From Symbiodinium natans (Eukaryota > Sar > Dinophyceae > Suessiales > Symbiodiniaceae), in the NCBI GenBank assembly GCA_905221605.1, contig CAJNDS010000265.1, forward strand, positions 126,001 to 183,902: a stretch of 57,902 nucleotides of DNA, written 5' to 3'. The notes beneath the pieces are model-generated. The model was not told the origin of the DNA. It saw nothing but the letters and a program-made list of their open reading frames with translations, and ran no database searches. The position numbers and the translations under genes were made by a program. Below, one piece after another: positions 21,249 to 32,993 of the stretch (within the stretch, counting starts at the first letter, position 1; every line of letters starts with the position of its first letter).

Positions 21249-23294
21249 ATGGAATGCTGGGATGAAACTTACACAGAGGAACAATGTTGCAATCTGGTGC
21301 ATGGTCCAGAAGGAGACCCCAACTGCTGGGGAGATTCACAGTACAGCTTCGACTACTGTTGCAACCCACCCTCAAGTTCCAGTTTCGCAGATCTGCAGCT
21401 GGAAAGCTGGAGAGGCACCGGCACTGCCGCAGAATGTTGGGATGAAACTTACACGGAGAAGCAATGTTGCAATCTGATGTATGGTCCTCAAGGAGACGCC
21501 AACTGCTGGGGAGATTCGCAGTACGGCTTTGACTACTGTTGCAACCCACCCTCGAGATCCGGTTTGGCAGTTCTCCAGCACCTGGACAACTGGAAGGCAA
21601 CCGGCATGCTGTCGCTACCTGGTGTCTCAGAAGCCGACATGCGAACATGTGTGCTGGCTATGGCGCTCTATTCAAGCAAGTGCATACCTGTGATGTTCAA
21701 GGCGCTTCAGGTGTCTTTGGATAAGTCCAGAGTCATACAACGCATTGGCCGACTCTGCGTGCAAGACCCATGCACGCGTGATGTGCTTGAAAAGGTCTTC
21801 GTTCCAGAGGAGCTGCAGAAGCGAGGAGAGCTGATCAATGGCACTTTCGTCCAGGCGCTGGTATTTTCAAGAGCGTACATGACACCCCTGGACTGGTCTT
21901 ACCTTGCTCCCTTCATTCCCTTAATCTGCCTTGCCCCTTTTGCTTGGCAATGGCAATTGAATCGCCCGAAGAGAACCGCTTCAAGAGAGATAGTCTTGGA
22001 TCTGGCACGGCTGGCGGCCACCATCTGGACACTGATCTGGCATGCGGAACAAGCTTTAACTTGGAGAGGGAATTCTGGCAGAGTGGCACGATACATGGCG
22101 ACGACATTGGGGAATGGAGCCTTCATCGCCATGTCAGCGATCTTGTTAGAGGAGCGCTACTGCCGGAGGACAATCAAGTCGCTGCCTTTGACGCTCCTAC
22201 AACGAATGGTTCGAGTCGGGAGCATCTTAGCCTTGAACGCGGCTCTCGTGACCACGGTCGCGATTCTTCGCGCAAACGAAATGGACCTGATGATGCACAG
22301 CCCCCAGCATGATGACCTGATTCCTGACAAGAAGTTGTTCTACAAGAACAATCTTCTCGAGCCCTGCTGCAAGAGCGTGGTGGAAAACGGCCTCTTGACC
22401 GATCTCCGAGGGAGGTCCTTCCTGCATCTGGCGGAGCCTCCTCTCTGCAACAGTGGCACCTGGTTCTTCTACTACGAGCTGCGAGCCTGGTTCATCGGGA
22501 ATCTGGTTTTAGCCTTTCCTTACTGCTCTTACAGCTTGACGGCGCTGGTGCCTCTTGCCATCCTTGCCTCCATACCCTGCGAGTTGACCTTCACAGGTCG
22601 CAAGCCTGCGAAAGAGAACTTTGGGCATCTCCCATCGTTCCTCCTGGAGCTGGCGGATTCTGGGCTGAAGCTGGTTCCCTCCTACATCTTGAACCTGGCC
22701 CTGGCCAGACTCCTGAGGCACAGGAGGAAAAAGCAAGCGATACCGATGCCCGCCGCTGCTCTTTGCTCTGTGGGCTCTTTGCTCGGTCTTCTTGCCTGCG
22801 CCTTTTTTCCCATCCCCTTTGCGCAGACCCCGGGCTACCAGAGCCTCCTTCTCCAGCTTCTCATCGAGCCCTTTCGAGGAGAGTGTTTGCCCAAGCTGCA
22901 GAGGCTGGGAGGCTGGGGACTTTTTGCCTGGATCGCCTGGATCGCTGACCGCGTCGACGTCCTGCTGGTCTTCAACTTCCTGGTCTACGTCATTTTGGGG
23001 ACTTATCAGAACCAGGTGCTGCAAGTTCGATGCCTGGAGATCCTTGGCATCTCGGGGGCACTCTTGGCATTTGGGCTCCTGGCGCATTACCTGGTCCAGT
23101 TGCCTGCCATCATGATCTGCTCGCACTTCTGCAAAGTCTGCGAAGTCTCTGCGAACTGGCTTTCCAGCACTCTTGTGCGCAAAGCAGCCGAAGCATGCAT
23201 CATCCTAGGTGGCTTCCTTCACTTAGCTTGTGCTAGAAAGTCCAAATCGGATTCGGAGCTACTAGTAGCTAGTACAACCGACCCTCAGCACTGA
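21249..23294 (+). CDS. acyltransferase-3-like multi-pass membrane protein with two Cys-rich repeats
   Basis: This is a 681-aa open frame. Residues about 2-41 and 62-101 are a near-perfect duplication (ECWDETYTE-QCCNL ... GPxGDxNCWGDSQYxFDYCC), a Cys/Trp repeat common in secreted dinoflagellate proteins. From residue about 215 there are about ten hydrophobic helices. The pattern LDLARLAATIWTLIWHAEQ, then GNGAFIAMSAILLEERYC, then an Arg-rich link, resembles the start of acyltransferase-3/nose-resistant-type proteins (a His after the first helix, then an FFxxSGxLL-like helix). Those transfer O-acyl groups across membranes. No signal peptide is visible at ATG 21249, so an upstream exon may exist. 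The family call is tentative; being a real gene is likely. Confidence 0.6.
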   Translation: MECWDETYTEEQCCNLVHGPEGDPNCWGDSQYSFDYCCNPPSSSSFADLQLESWRGTGTAAECWDETYTEKQCCNLMYGPQGDANCWGDSQYGFDYCCNPPSRSGLAVLQHLDNWKATGMLSLPGVSEADMRTCVLAMALYSSKCIPVMFKALQVSLDKSRVIQRIGRLCVQDPCTRDVLEKVFVPEELQKRGELINGTFVQALVFSRAYMTPLDWSYLAPFIPLICLAPFAWQWQLNRPKRTASREIVLDLARLAATIWTLIWHAEQALTWRGNSGRVARYMATTLGNGAFIAMSAILLEERYCRRTIKSLPLTLLQRMVRVGSILALNAALVTTVAILRANEMDLMMHSPQHDDLIPDKKLFYKNNLLEPCCKSVVENGLLTDLRGRSFLHLAEPPLCNSGTWFFYYELRAWFIGNLVLAFPYCSYSLTALVPLAILASIPCELTFTGRKPAKENFGHLPSFLLELADSGLKLVPSYILNLALARLLRHRRKKQAIPMPAAALCSVGSLLGLLACAFFPIPFAQTPGYQSLLLQLLIEPFRGECLPKLQRLGGWGLFAWIAWIADRVDVLLVFNFLVYVILGTYQNQVLQVRCLEILGISGALLAFGLLAHYLVQLPAIMICSHFCKVCEVSANWLSSTLVRKAAEACIILGGFLHLACARKSKSDSELLVASTTDPQH

Positions 23295-24455
23295 AATCCT
23301 TGGACTACTGCACGGCCCGAGCGCGGCTTTAAACCTATAAGAGCCCGGGAGCCTGCCTCACCCACGTTCTGAAACCATAAATGTGTCCAAAGCCCGAAGT
23401 CTTCGAAACCCAGACCGAAAACTCCAGAGATGCGAACGAAAGCTGGTAGAGACTCTTGCGCGCCCGTAATCTTGGGGTTAGTAACGGTAGCACTTCGCAG
23501 ATCTTGATAGCGCCACTCGCGGCTGATTTGCAGCTGTTGTTCTGCGATGGCAACAGCTGCCGAGAGTCCTGGCGGCACTTCTCAGGTTTGTGCGGTGATT
23601 TTCGTCCTTGCCATGGTTCTGGCGCCCATGGGGATGGTGAAAGGGCTTATTTTGGGGAATACGTGGGGCTTAACGGGCCTGAATTGCCCGGATGGTGCAG
23701 GTTCCTCGTGACAGTCTCGTATAAACGTACAACGCATTCCCGCCCCTCCCCCCTTCCCCAAGAAAAACAAACAGAAACCCAACGACCCGGGTCTACGAGC
23801 GCCACTGAGAATTCCTCAGCCCCCAGCTGCTCTGTGGGTCTTCTCCCCGTTTTCCGTCTGTGCAGATGGGATGAGAAGCGCAGACTTTCGTTTCGGCTGC
23901 TTTTCCCAAGAGTGGAGGCTTCCGGATCAAGGTCAGGCTTTAATTCTTGGGGGCATGGCGGCATGCAGCCCAAAACCATCTCTGCAACCATCCTAAACAT
24001 CCTACTCTTGCTGTTCCGGGCGTATCACATAATTGACGAGAAGGTCATGAAGGTCATGATGCTCATGATGTTCCATTGACACCTCGAGTGGCACTGAGTG
24101 GGGTGTGGCGGAGGCTCGGAAGTCTTTGCTATTCAGCCCTAACGCCATGGTCTACGTGCTTTGTGAAGGGCTGCTGTTTTTGCAGTGCCTAGAGGGTTGA
24201 AGTAGCTAGGTGCTGAAACTGAAACTCCCCCGCCTGGACTTTCTGAGAGAAAAGGAGAGAATGCCCTGCGACTTTCTCAAGAGCGCAGTTGCTTGCTCAT
24301 GCTGCCTACAAGGCTCATGTTAGACTCAACAGTTGCCTTAGCAGCAACGCTCCGAGGCCCGCGCAGACATCGCATGCTGCAGGACCCATAGCAACACATT
24401 GCACAAAAGATCACAAAAGGTGAACAGGAGGAATTGTCCGGTCTCGAACTGCGCC
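23295..24455. other. no gene supported; one short TM-type ORF
   Basis: The only candidate is a 54-codon frame near 23546-23711 with start context GCGATGG and one hydrophobic helix (VCAVIFVLAMVLAPMGM). It could be a small protein or an orphan exon, and I do not annotate it. The rest shows no coding pattern. Confidence 0.35.
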
Positions 24456-27400
24456 ATGGAGCAGTCGCCCCTCATTGGTGAGAGCGTGTACGCTCCCAGC
24501 TGGCCTGTGGTGCAGCCGCCGGAACCCTCCTTCTACTCCCAGGGCTGCTGCCGAACCTGCTTAAACATCCCCGGTGCCTTCGGCTGTGGAGGTTGCCGCA
24601 TTTGCTGCTACTCGATCTTGGCCTTGCCGCTCTTCGTCTTGCTGTTGGGGCTGTATCCCGTTTTGGCGGCACTAGTGCTGGTGCTTCTGGTCTTGCTTGG
24701 GCTGCCCATCAGCTATGCCATCATCTACCTTCTCTGCCTAAACCCGCCGCCGGAATTGGCCTGGAAGTTTGCGAAGCTCACCCAGCTGCTCCGACTTACT
24801 TTCTACCAGTTTCCGAAGCCCTCCGAGTGGAGAGTGGATCAGCTCGCACCCAAGGGAATTCTGCAGACGGGGCTCTTGCAGTACGCCATCGCGATCCGAG
24901 TTCCCTTCCTCCAGCAGGATGAGCTCTATGCCGGTGGGCTCTTTGAGCGAATCCTGCGTTCCGCCCCATCGCCAGAGTTTGTGACTTCCGGCATCTTCAG
25001 CACGCTACCTCAGAAGAAGCTCAAGGAGATGTCCCTGTTCAGGGAGGGGGAGAACCCCGTGGAGTATGTCATGAACGTGGTGCAAGACATCTACCCACGC
25101 ATCATCCAAGAGTGGGCTGGGTAGGCCCTTGGGAGATTTTCTATGTTTTTGTTGCCTTTTTTCAGAGGATCCTTTTTTGAGAATATTTTTCAAGGAGGGT
25201 TCAACCATTGACAAGGGCCAGCCAACCTAGGTGGACCGACAAGACTTCAGACCGTGCTCTGACTCACCTGTGCCTACATGGTCTTGGTGCTCATCGTTTA
25301 GACCTGGCGATGAATTTGGAAGTATGTTACTTTTTTCACATGCACACATACGTAAGTTGCACTGTGCCCCCGAACCGCGAAACAGATGTCTCCTCACATT
25401 CCCCAACATCACATCTCTCCAGGAGCGAGCCGACAGCCGGGCTCACCCTGGCTGCAGCTATGTGGTGCGCACCAATCAGCTGTCGACCCTTCCGGTGCGT
25501 GAGGGATATGAGACATATGGTGGCCTTGAGAGTTGTGCTATTAAATTTCTCTGCTTTTGTCAGCTTGAGCGGAAAGGAAAAACAGTTCAGTCAAAATCTT
25601 TCGTCTAGAAATCTACACCATGCTTTTCATCAAGGTAACGACGCCTACTTCGACCAGGATTTCCGTGCGGTGAAGATTGTGCGCTTTGAGAACGGGGAGG
25701 TTTGGGAGGACCAGAAGGTCACGACCTTCCTCGCAGATGGCTCTCGGGATTGGGAGTATGCGAAGTTTTGCTTCCGGTGCTCGCTCTTCACCTTGGTGAC
25801 TCTGGTGGACCATCTGTACGGGGTCCATTTGCAGCTTGCAAATATTGGGGTGCAGGCTATGAGGGAGCAATTGTCCGTGGACCATCCGGTCAGGCGATTC
25901 TTGGTGCCTTTCTCTTATGGGAGCATCAATATCAATGACTTGGCTCGAACGACCTTGGTGACCCGGGACTCCTGGTTGCCTCGTGCAGTGGCGCTGGACG
26001 ATGAAGGCTTGCAGTTGGCTTGGGCTTCGGCTTTCCAGATCCTACCGCCGGACTACATCATCACCGAGACTTAGACTCACTCGGGACATGAAAAAAGAAG
26101 TATATAGTTCGTGAAATTCGGAGTACAACTACACCCCCCCGCCCCCAATTCTAGAACCCTCCACGTGCTTAGATCGGGCTACCTATTTTTCCCTCCTCCC
26201 CCAACCTAACCCCAAACCCTAAACCCTAAACTCTAAACTACCCCCTCGTAACCCTGCCTTGCGGTTCGGCCAGCTATGCGGGAGCGAAAAAAAACACTAC
26301 CCCCTCCCCCCCAAAAAAAATAAAAAAAACAATAACAAGACACTTCGTTGGTTAAGGAGAGCGACCCCATCAAGATGCTGGAGTTCATCTTCGACCGCGA
26401 GGCGCAGATCGAGAAGAAGCGGAGCCAGGGCCTCTTCACGGCCTACTACAAGCAAGCCTTGCAGCACCTTAGGGAGACTTGGGAATTATCTTTTACCCTT
26501 TGGGTACCATATTTAAGTCCTAAGAGACAGCTGAAATGATTCTTTTTGCTAGGGTTTTTCAGTGTAGTGAAGGTACTGGAAGATCTTGCATGGCTTCGTG
26601 TCACGCTACCTGGACCACTACTACGGCACAGGGGCCAAGGGGGATTTGGCCATGGCGGCAGATCAGGAGCTGAGGCTCTTCATGCTGCAGGTCGTCAACC
26701 TGGTCCAAACCCTCGCAAGCCCCTTGAGCGGGCACCATGTGAATGAGATCTGGCCCTCTCTCAGCGACTCACGGAAGCGTGGGATCATGACGAACTTCAT
26801 CGCGCGCTTCTGCGAGCTCGCCACGGCAGGGCATGAGCAGGTGGGTGGCGTGCAAGCCTACGCCCAAGATCCTTCCTTCTGCTCCTTCAGCTGGCCCAAG
26901 ACGCTTCGAAGGGAAGGTGTTCTTGCGGCGCCCAAGGAGGTCGGTGTGGGCGTTGCCTTGATCATGGCCCTGACCAGTACACCCATGCCAAGGCTCCTGG
27001 CAGCTGGGTGTAGGGCCTGGGGGATGTTTTCTATTTTCCCTTTACTGAGTGTTAAGAGGGTCATACTTTGAGGAATATGATTCTTTCAAGGGGTTTTTGA
27101 GGGCCATCCTAGGTAAGGGAGCCCACGGATGACTGGTCACATCTCTTCCCGGCACCATCGGAATCAGATCGGTCTCGGGTCCACGCGATCTTCCAACGAT
27201 TCCAATCAGAGCTTCAGACCTTCTCCGAGGAGTGTGACTGGCTGGTCTTCAGTTTGTGCATCCTTTTTTTACGAGTGCATAGAGCAGAAGGGGGCTCCCC
27301 CGTTTTAAGAGTTATGGAGCCTAGACCCTAAAATCGTGCGGCTTTTTGTGTGTCCGAAAGCGCCCGAAAGCGTCCGAAAGCGTCGCGCAAATCGAGCTGT

Positions 27401-28433
27401 AGTTGCGCGGAAGCCTTCGGCATTTCGGCCAACGGGTTTGTGTCGGGCCTTTGAAAGAGGATTCTTTAGAAAGGGTGTTTTCAAAGGGTTTGTTAAAAGC
27501 CCTCTCAAAAGTGCTGTTACAGTCAAGAGGATTCGAGGCCCCTGTCAGGTGTGTTTCAGGTGCGCCCAATCCTCGTATTCGTCACTCCTAAAGCGTCGAT
27601 TGTTGTTCACATCTCAAAAGTGCGGACCGTCACGAGGATGAGGCACGTGGGGTGCCGTCATGCTTCGTTGTTTAAGCTTCTTCTTGTGTACGAGCGAGGA
27701 TGAGGCAAGTGGGCTGTGCCCGCGCCATCCTCGCAACTGTCGCCTTCTTGGAAGCTTCGTTTGTTGTTCGCGTCTCAAAAGTGCGGACAGTTACATGGGT
27801 GGTTGTCAAAATTATGGTTTTTTTTGGATCCTTATCAGAATACGGCACCTAATACTTAGGGTACCCCAAAAGGGATCATCATTTTGACAACCGCCTGGGG
27901 ATGAGGCATGTGGGGTGCGCCATCCTCGTATCTGTCGCCGCTTTTGTCCCAAAACGGACTTGTCTACCCACCATACATGTCTGTTTCTTGTGTTTGAAAG
28001 GCAATGGGTTGATGTCCGGCGATGCATGGCGTGTGTGCTGTATCCATGCCCCTGGTGTGGATTGAGGCGTGCTGCATGCGATGTTTGAAGTGTTCGTGTC
28101 TGTGCTATTGCGGTGTGGTGGCATCTGTAGTTCGTGACTGCACGGGCATCGCGTCGGTTGTGTTCGCCATGCACTTGATCTGCATTCGGGTTCGTGGCTC
28201 CCATCGGGCTCTACTGTTCATTCCTGTCGAGGGTTGGTGGGCAGACGATTTCAATCACATGTACTTGCTCCAAGCACATACTTTTTCATGTAGTCCCTTC
28301 TAGTCAGTGTGCGCAACTTGAAAGCACCAAAGGCGATGACTACAATGCCGAAGCGAAGAACAGAACCTTCCCAAATGACTTTGGGATCTGGGTCTTCAAC
28401 CCCAAGTACCTGGAGACCAGCGTCTCGATATGA
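24456..28433 (+). CDS. lipoxygenase family protein, about six exons
   Basis: Exon 1 (24456-25120, GCCATGG start) encodes a Cys-rich patch and a long hydrophobic segment (LALPLFVLLLGLYPVL...), then soluble sequence to IIQEWAG. A GT donor at 25121 and AG at 25608 join it in frame to exon 2 (25609 to about 26066), with the iron-ligand motif HLYGVH (HX4H) and HPVRRFLVPFSYGSININDLA. Exon 3 (about 26357-26483) reads ESDPIKMLEFIFDREAQIEK. Exon 4 (about 26580-27007) has HGFVSRYLDHYYG, AGHEQVGG and ALTSTPMPRLL. Exon 5 (from about 27115) has DDWSHLFPAPSES. The last exon (about 28313-28433) ends KYLETSVSI, with the terminal Ile used as an iron ligand. About 640 aa fits a lipoxygenase catalytic domain (dioxygenation of polyunsaturated fatty acids). 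The N-terminal membrane segment is unusual. Some donors are not GT. Confidence 0.78.
26203..26239. repeat. interstitial telomere-like repeat in a lipoxygenase intron
   Basis: The sequence CCCCAAACCCTAAACCCTAA and its continuation is a short run of CCCTAAA, the complement of TTTAGGG, the telomere unit known from plants and dinoflagellates. Only two to four units are intact, so it is interstitial. Confidence 0.7.
27560..27945 (+). repeat. imperfect tandem repeat in the last lipoxygenase intron
   Basis: Three diverged units share CGAGGATGAGGCA, (G)TGGGGTGC and GCCATCCTCG...CTGTCGCC, near 27633, 27694 and 27896. They also share CTCAAAAGTGCGGAC (27610 and 27774). The third unit is interrupted by the 92-bp palindromic element at 27801-27892. 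Confidence 0.6.
27801..27892. mobile_element. 92-bp MITE-like element with terminal inverted repeats
   Basis: The left end GGTTGTCAAAATTATG and right end CATCATTTTGACAACC are inverted repeats of 16 bp with one mismatch. The interior is AT-rich. It sits exactly where the neighbouring tandem unit is broken, as expected for an insertion. I see no clear target duplication, so the superfamily is unknown. Confidence 0.55.
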
Positions 28434-29746
28434 GAATGTGACAGCAGCCGCGGCACACAGGGGGGGAGTTCCACAGGACCTACAGGAGCCCCCCCCCCCC
28501 CATTTCTTTTGAGGAGTGGCGAGGCGCCTTTTGCACAAGGACGAAGAGCGCCTCGTGGCTCGTGGCGTCAAGCCGCTGTCTCAGGGATGTGGTGTCATTG
28601 TTGTTGGAGAAGTATAACCGTTAGAATGGAAGGAAGCTAAAAGGAAGCTAAGCAGCTCGCGCAACTTGCTATAGGCCACGCCAGATTCACCCCCTGCGCT
28701 GTTGGCTGCTTTTTTGTCCAGCCAAGCGCTGTCTCAGCACGCGAATGCTGCGGCTGCTTTGCGCGACCTCGTGTTGGTAGCCCGCCCTCAGAAGCAGGGA
28801 TTTGGTCTGCTATGGAAAACTGAGTAAAAGCGCCACTCTGTGCTTGTCGGGGGAAGACGTTAGACTCACTGGTTCTTAGTAGAAGGCGCATAGACAGTGC
28901 ATCTACCCAAGTGCTAGTTACTCCGACTCCCACTACGGCATGTCGTATGGCTATGATTCTACAGGTACTACTACGATGAGTATTGTTACCGTAGAATGAA
29001 GCGTGCTCCTGCCAAGCAGCATGTACAATCAACTAATCCCTTCCCTCCAGCATTGAAGCCCCCCCTACCCCTCAGGATTAAATATTGGGTAACTCCTGGA
29101 CAACCCGTACTTCAACCGCCAATTCCCTGCAGAGTGTCCGAGAGGTCAGCTAAGCGGGTGGCAAAAAACAAATGTCGGGTAGGGGGCTTATTATTAGGGG
29201 GAGGGGATGAAATGAATAGCAAGTTTGCAGTTGGCTTTGGACGAAGCGCTTTTGCCATGTCACGGTTTCGTTTTTCAAGCTCGTTTGCCTTGTTTTTGTC
29301 AGGCTGCTGCTGCTTGCCGTGGTGCCCGGCTTCTGCTGGGGTACTTGTCAGTTGTGTCACATGTCTTCACGTGCTCTTGGCGCCACCTGTGCCTTTCGGT
29401 TCTCAGATCAGGCAATACCTGGCAAGTTTCGTTTAAACGACGGAAGATCACGGGAGAGCAGGCTTTGATCCTCAACTGCAGCCTGTATGTAGAAATGACG
29501 GGCCCCCAGTTCCATACGCTCTTAGTACATGGGTTGAGGAGTTAGGAGAGAGGGTTCGTGTTGAGCACGCACGCGTCGGCGCAAGGCACCCCCCCCGATC
29601 TTCCGCACACACAGGTTTCACAGGAGGCTGGCCGGGGCAATCTGCGGGAAAGAGCACGGTCCCTTGAAACTCGGTTGGGTTCCGGCATCTGCAGAGAGCT
29701 AGAAGCAAAAAACCTGTCTTCCTCGGCGCCAGCCTCCTCTCCGTCC
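28434..29746. other. no gene recognised
   Basis: A C-run (28490-28501) and scattered short ORFs only. The 3' UTR of the lipoxygenase gene and the promoter of the kelch gene should lie here, but I see no signal for either. Confidence 0.4.
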
Positions 29747-32700
29747 ATGCAGCTTCAGACGCGTGGTGCGATGTGCGCTGTGAGATTTGCGATGCTGACG
29801 ATGGCTGCCGCCAACAGCTGGAACTTGCTGCAGCCCACGAATGGCCCGGCTGCCCGCAGTCTCTTCGGACAGCAAGGAAGTGAAAAGAGAGGTTCTGGCT
29901 TCTGGGGAGACAGGAGTGTCATTCAGCCCTCCTCTCTCAGCCCTCTCAGCCTCAGCCCTTAGACTTCCATGCCCTTCGCCTCACGTGTTTGGCGGCCCGG
30001 AATTCCATGACAAGTTCAGTGAAGTGACTAGGTCCCTAGGTCACGGTCCCGTTGCTAGCGGGAAAGCTTCGCTGTCATGTGGCCTCAAGAGGTTGGCGGC
30101 ACCTCTTTTGTTTTGGTGTCCGAAAAGACAATCAAAACTCACCCAGGTGGGCACACGATGGTCTGGGATTCAGGTGCCGATGGTGCTGGTGAAGGCTCGC
30201 ACACCGGACCCTGCTCTCTAGCAAGTAGGCTCGTAGTCTCTTCGTGCCTCTTCGAGCAAACGCCTGGTTCCCATTTTCCGGAACCCCCCTTGCTTGGTTG
30301 CGCGACAAAGCCGTCTTCAGGTCTTCATGCCTCAGTGCAACAGCACCTCAAAAGCCACAAGCCGAAAGCCAGAGTGAACCCAAAACCCTTGAGACCCCTT
30401 GAGACCCCGTTGCTAATCCCTCCTGGAGAAGGGCCCTCGCCGACAATCCTCTGCAAGCGCTCTTCCCGGGATTGAGACCTTCTTCGTTTTGGGAGTTCGG
30501 TTCCCGACGCTCCAGGCCCTATAAGGCCCTAAGACTCCCAGCAGGCTTCTTGATGTTCGGTGGCGAGCTGTTGGAAAGCGTCATGTCCGGCGACCTGTAC
30601 TTCTACGGCGTCACCTCGCAGCTGCGCTGAGGTGCCCCCGAAAGCCCCCTATGCCCAGGCAACCCAAGACCCTCACTATTGAATGCGCCTCTTCAACCAG
30701 CATGCTGAGAAAAAAACTCAATTGGGGACGCGGGGTCTCTCAGGTGAACCCGAAGCCTTCCGAGCCCTCTGAAGCCCCAACAACCCATTCAAGCCGAGAA
30801 GCCCCATGCCCAGTCGGTGGTTCATGGTACTTAGCAACCCAATTCGGACTGTAACTGCACTGATAATGCTAAACCCTCCCTAAACCCCAAACCCTAAACC
30901 CTAAACTCAAAACCTTAAACCCTAAACCCTAATCCCTCAACCGCAGCAAATCCTGAGAAGGAACCGGTGGACGCTGAAGTCTTCGGGCCCCGCAGCCACC
31001 TGGCCCCTTGAGAGATGTTCCACTAAAGGTCCAAAAGCTTTTAGGGTCTTTAGGAAGGTTACAAAGGAAATTGATGTGCTACTCTCAGTTTTCTTCTCTT
31101 TCGCCATACCTGAGGCCCGATACCGCCACTCTGCAGTGATTGACCCCACTGCCAGGGCCATGTACCTTCCGGCAGCCTTAGCAGGGGGGGGGGGGCTTTT
31201 AGGGCTGAGATGGGTTTACGGCGGGGCACAAACAAAGACTGTTGGGAGTCAGGGTCTAACAAGGGCTTCGGTTCTTGTTTTAGAGGCTCTTCTTGTTGCT
31301 AAAGGGGGATTGGCGTGAATATGGCACCAGGGATCATGCAAGGATCAGCACTTGCGTGTGATTTTCTGTTGGGCCTTGTTGGGATTTGCAAGGTTTCGGG
31401 CGCGAGGACCACGCTGCGACCGTCTAAGGTACATATTTGCTGGCATGAGCCTTGGCGGCGCTGGCACAGCCAACACCTTTGGCGACCTCCATCGTTGCCC
31501 GGCTCGGATTTGGACATGTGCCTGCCGTGTACCGGGAGGTTCGTGCACCAGAAAAGGCAGGCCAGAACAAGATAAGATGAAGAAGCGGTTGAGGTTGTGC
31601 GCATGCAGGGCGCAGGAGCAGGCGGTGTTTGTTCGCTTCGGAGGTGTGGTGGCATGACCCCGCACATTTGTTGTAAGGCGATTCGCTTTACACACGCGTG
31701 CGTAGGGTCACTCACCAACCCTTGGAGCAGTGCACATGCCACACGCCCAAACGATGCCAGGCTACGATGTGGACCTCGACTCCTGGACCACATGTGGTGG
31801 TAGTCACCATATGTTAGGTTGGGTTCCTCCTCGAATATAAGGAGCAGCCCGGCGACCATCTGCACATGCGCACGTATCTGCGGTAAGGCTTCCATTTGTC
31901 CTGCAACAAATTACACAGGAGGCCACAGGGGGGGAGAGAAGCAACTACTCAGTCCTGCGCTGTCTTGATTCTTCTTGATGCCAGGCGAATGCGATAAACC
32001 CACCCGAAGCCTTTTGCCAACAAAAACAACTTTTGGCAGGACCGAGCTCCAAGGGACGGCCGGGCGCTCGCGGCACACTGCCGTGTGGGACAGCAGCTCC
32101 GATCGCATGATCGTGTTCGGTGGCGTGGACAGCATGCTGAACAAGATGGGGGACGTCCTCGAGCCTTGGTATCTAGGGATTCGGCCTTTCTAGGAGGGGG
32201 GGGGGGGCGGGGTGGAAGGTTGGTTGTCCCGGTCTAAGCCCCCCAAACTCTCTGGACGTTTGGACCCTGAACCAAATCTTGCAGGGGGCCCCCAAAGCTC
32301 TGGACCCTAAAACAACCCTCATACTGTAGACCCCCAAGCACCTCAAAGCATCCATAAACATGCGAAGCTCAGGAGTACGACCGCTCGTCGGACTCCTGGT
32401 CCTTCCCACAGGTTGAGGGCCCAGCGGCGCGCGACGGCCACGTGGCCGTTTGGGATGACGCCACTGGCCCTTTTGCTGAGCTTATGGATCCTGTTAAACT
32501 GGGCTGTTTTTATATTTAGCGACACTGAGTTCTAGGCATTTCGGGGAAACCAGGGGAATTGAGACCCAAAGAAGAATTCGAGTTGCTGAAAGCAGCTGCT
32601 CCCAGGCACCATGCTCATGTGCTGTGGCGTCACATCGGACTCTGGTGAAAGCTGGGGTGACCTGTGGTCCTATGACGGCAAGTGGGCCAAGCTCAGTCCA

Positions 32701-32906
32701 TCCGGAGGCATCACCGCCCGGAGGCGCCTCAACGCCCGAAACCCCTCAAAACTCCAAAGCCCACCCCAAAACCTTACGCTTTCTCGCGTGCTCTCGTTAA
32801 GGCGATAAGGCGAGGGCCCTCTTGTTTTGGCAGGGCCGTTTTTGTCAATTCCATTCAATTCCTTTCTTTCTTTCTCTATCTCGCTCTCTCTCTCTCTCTG
32901 TTTCTC

Positions 32907-32993
<87 letters not shown>

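Noticed and set aside
22509-23126. 205-aa minus-strand ORF
   Set aside because: It is the antisense of the acyltransferase-3-like gene with no family features.
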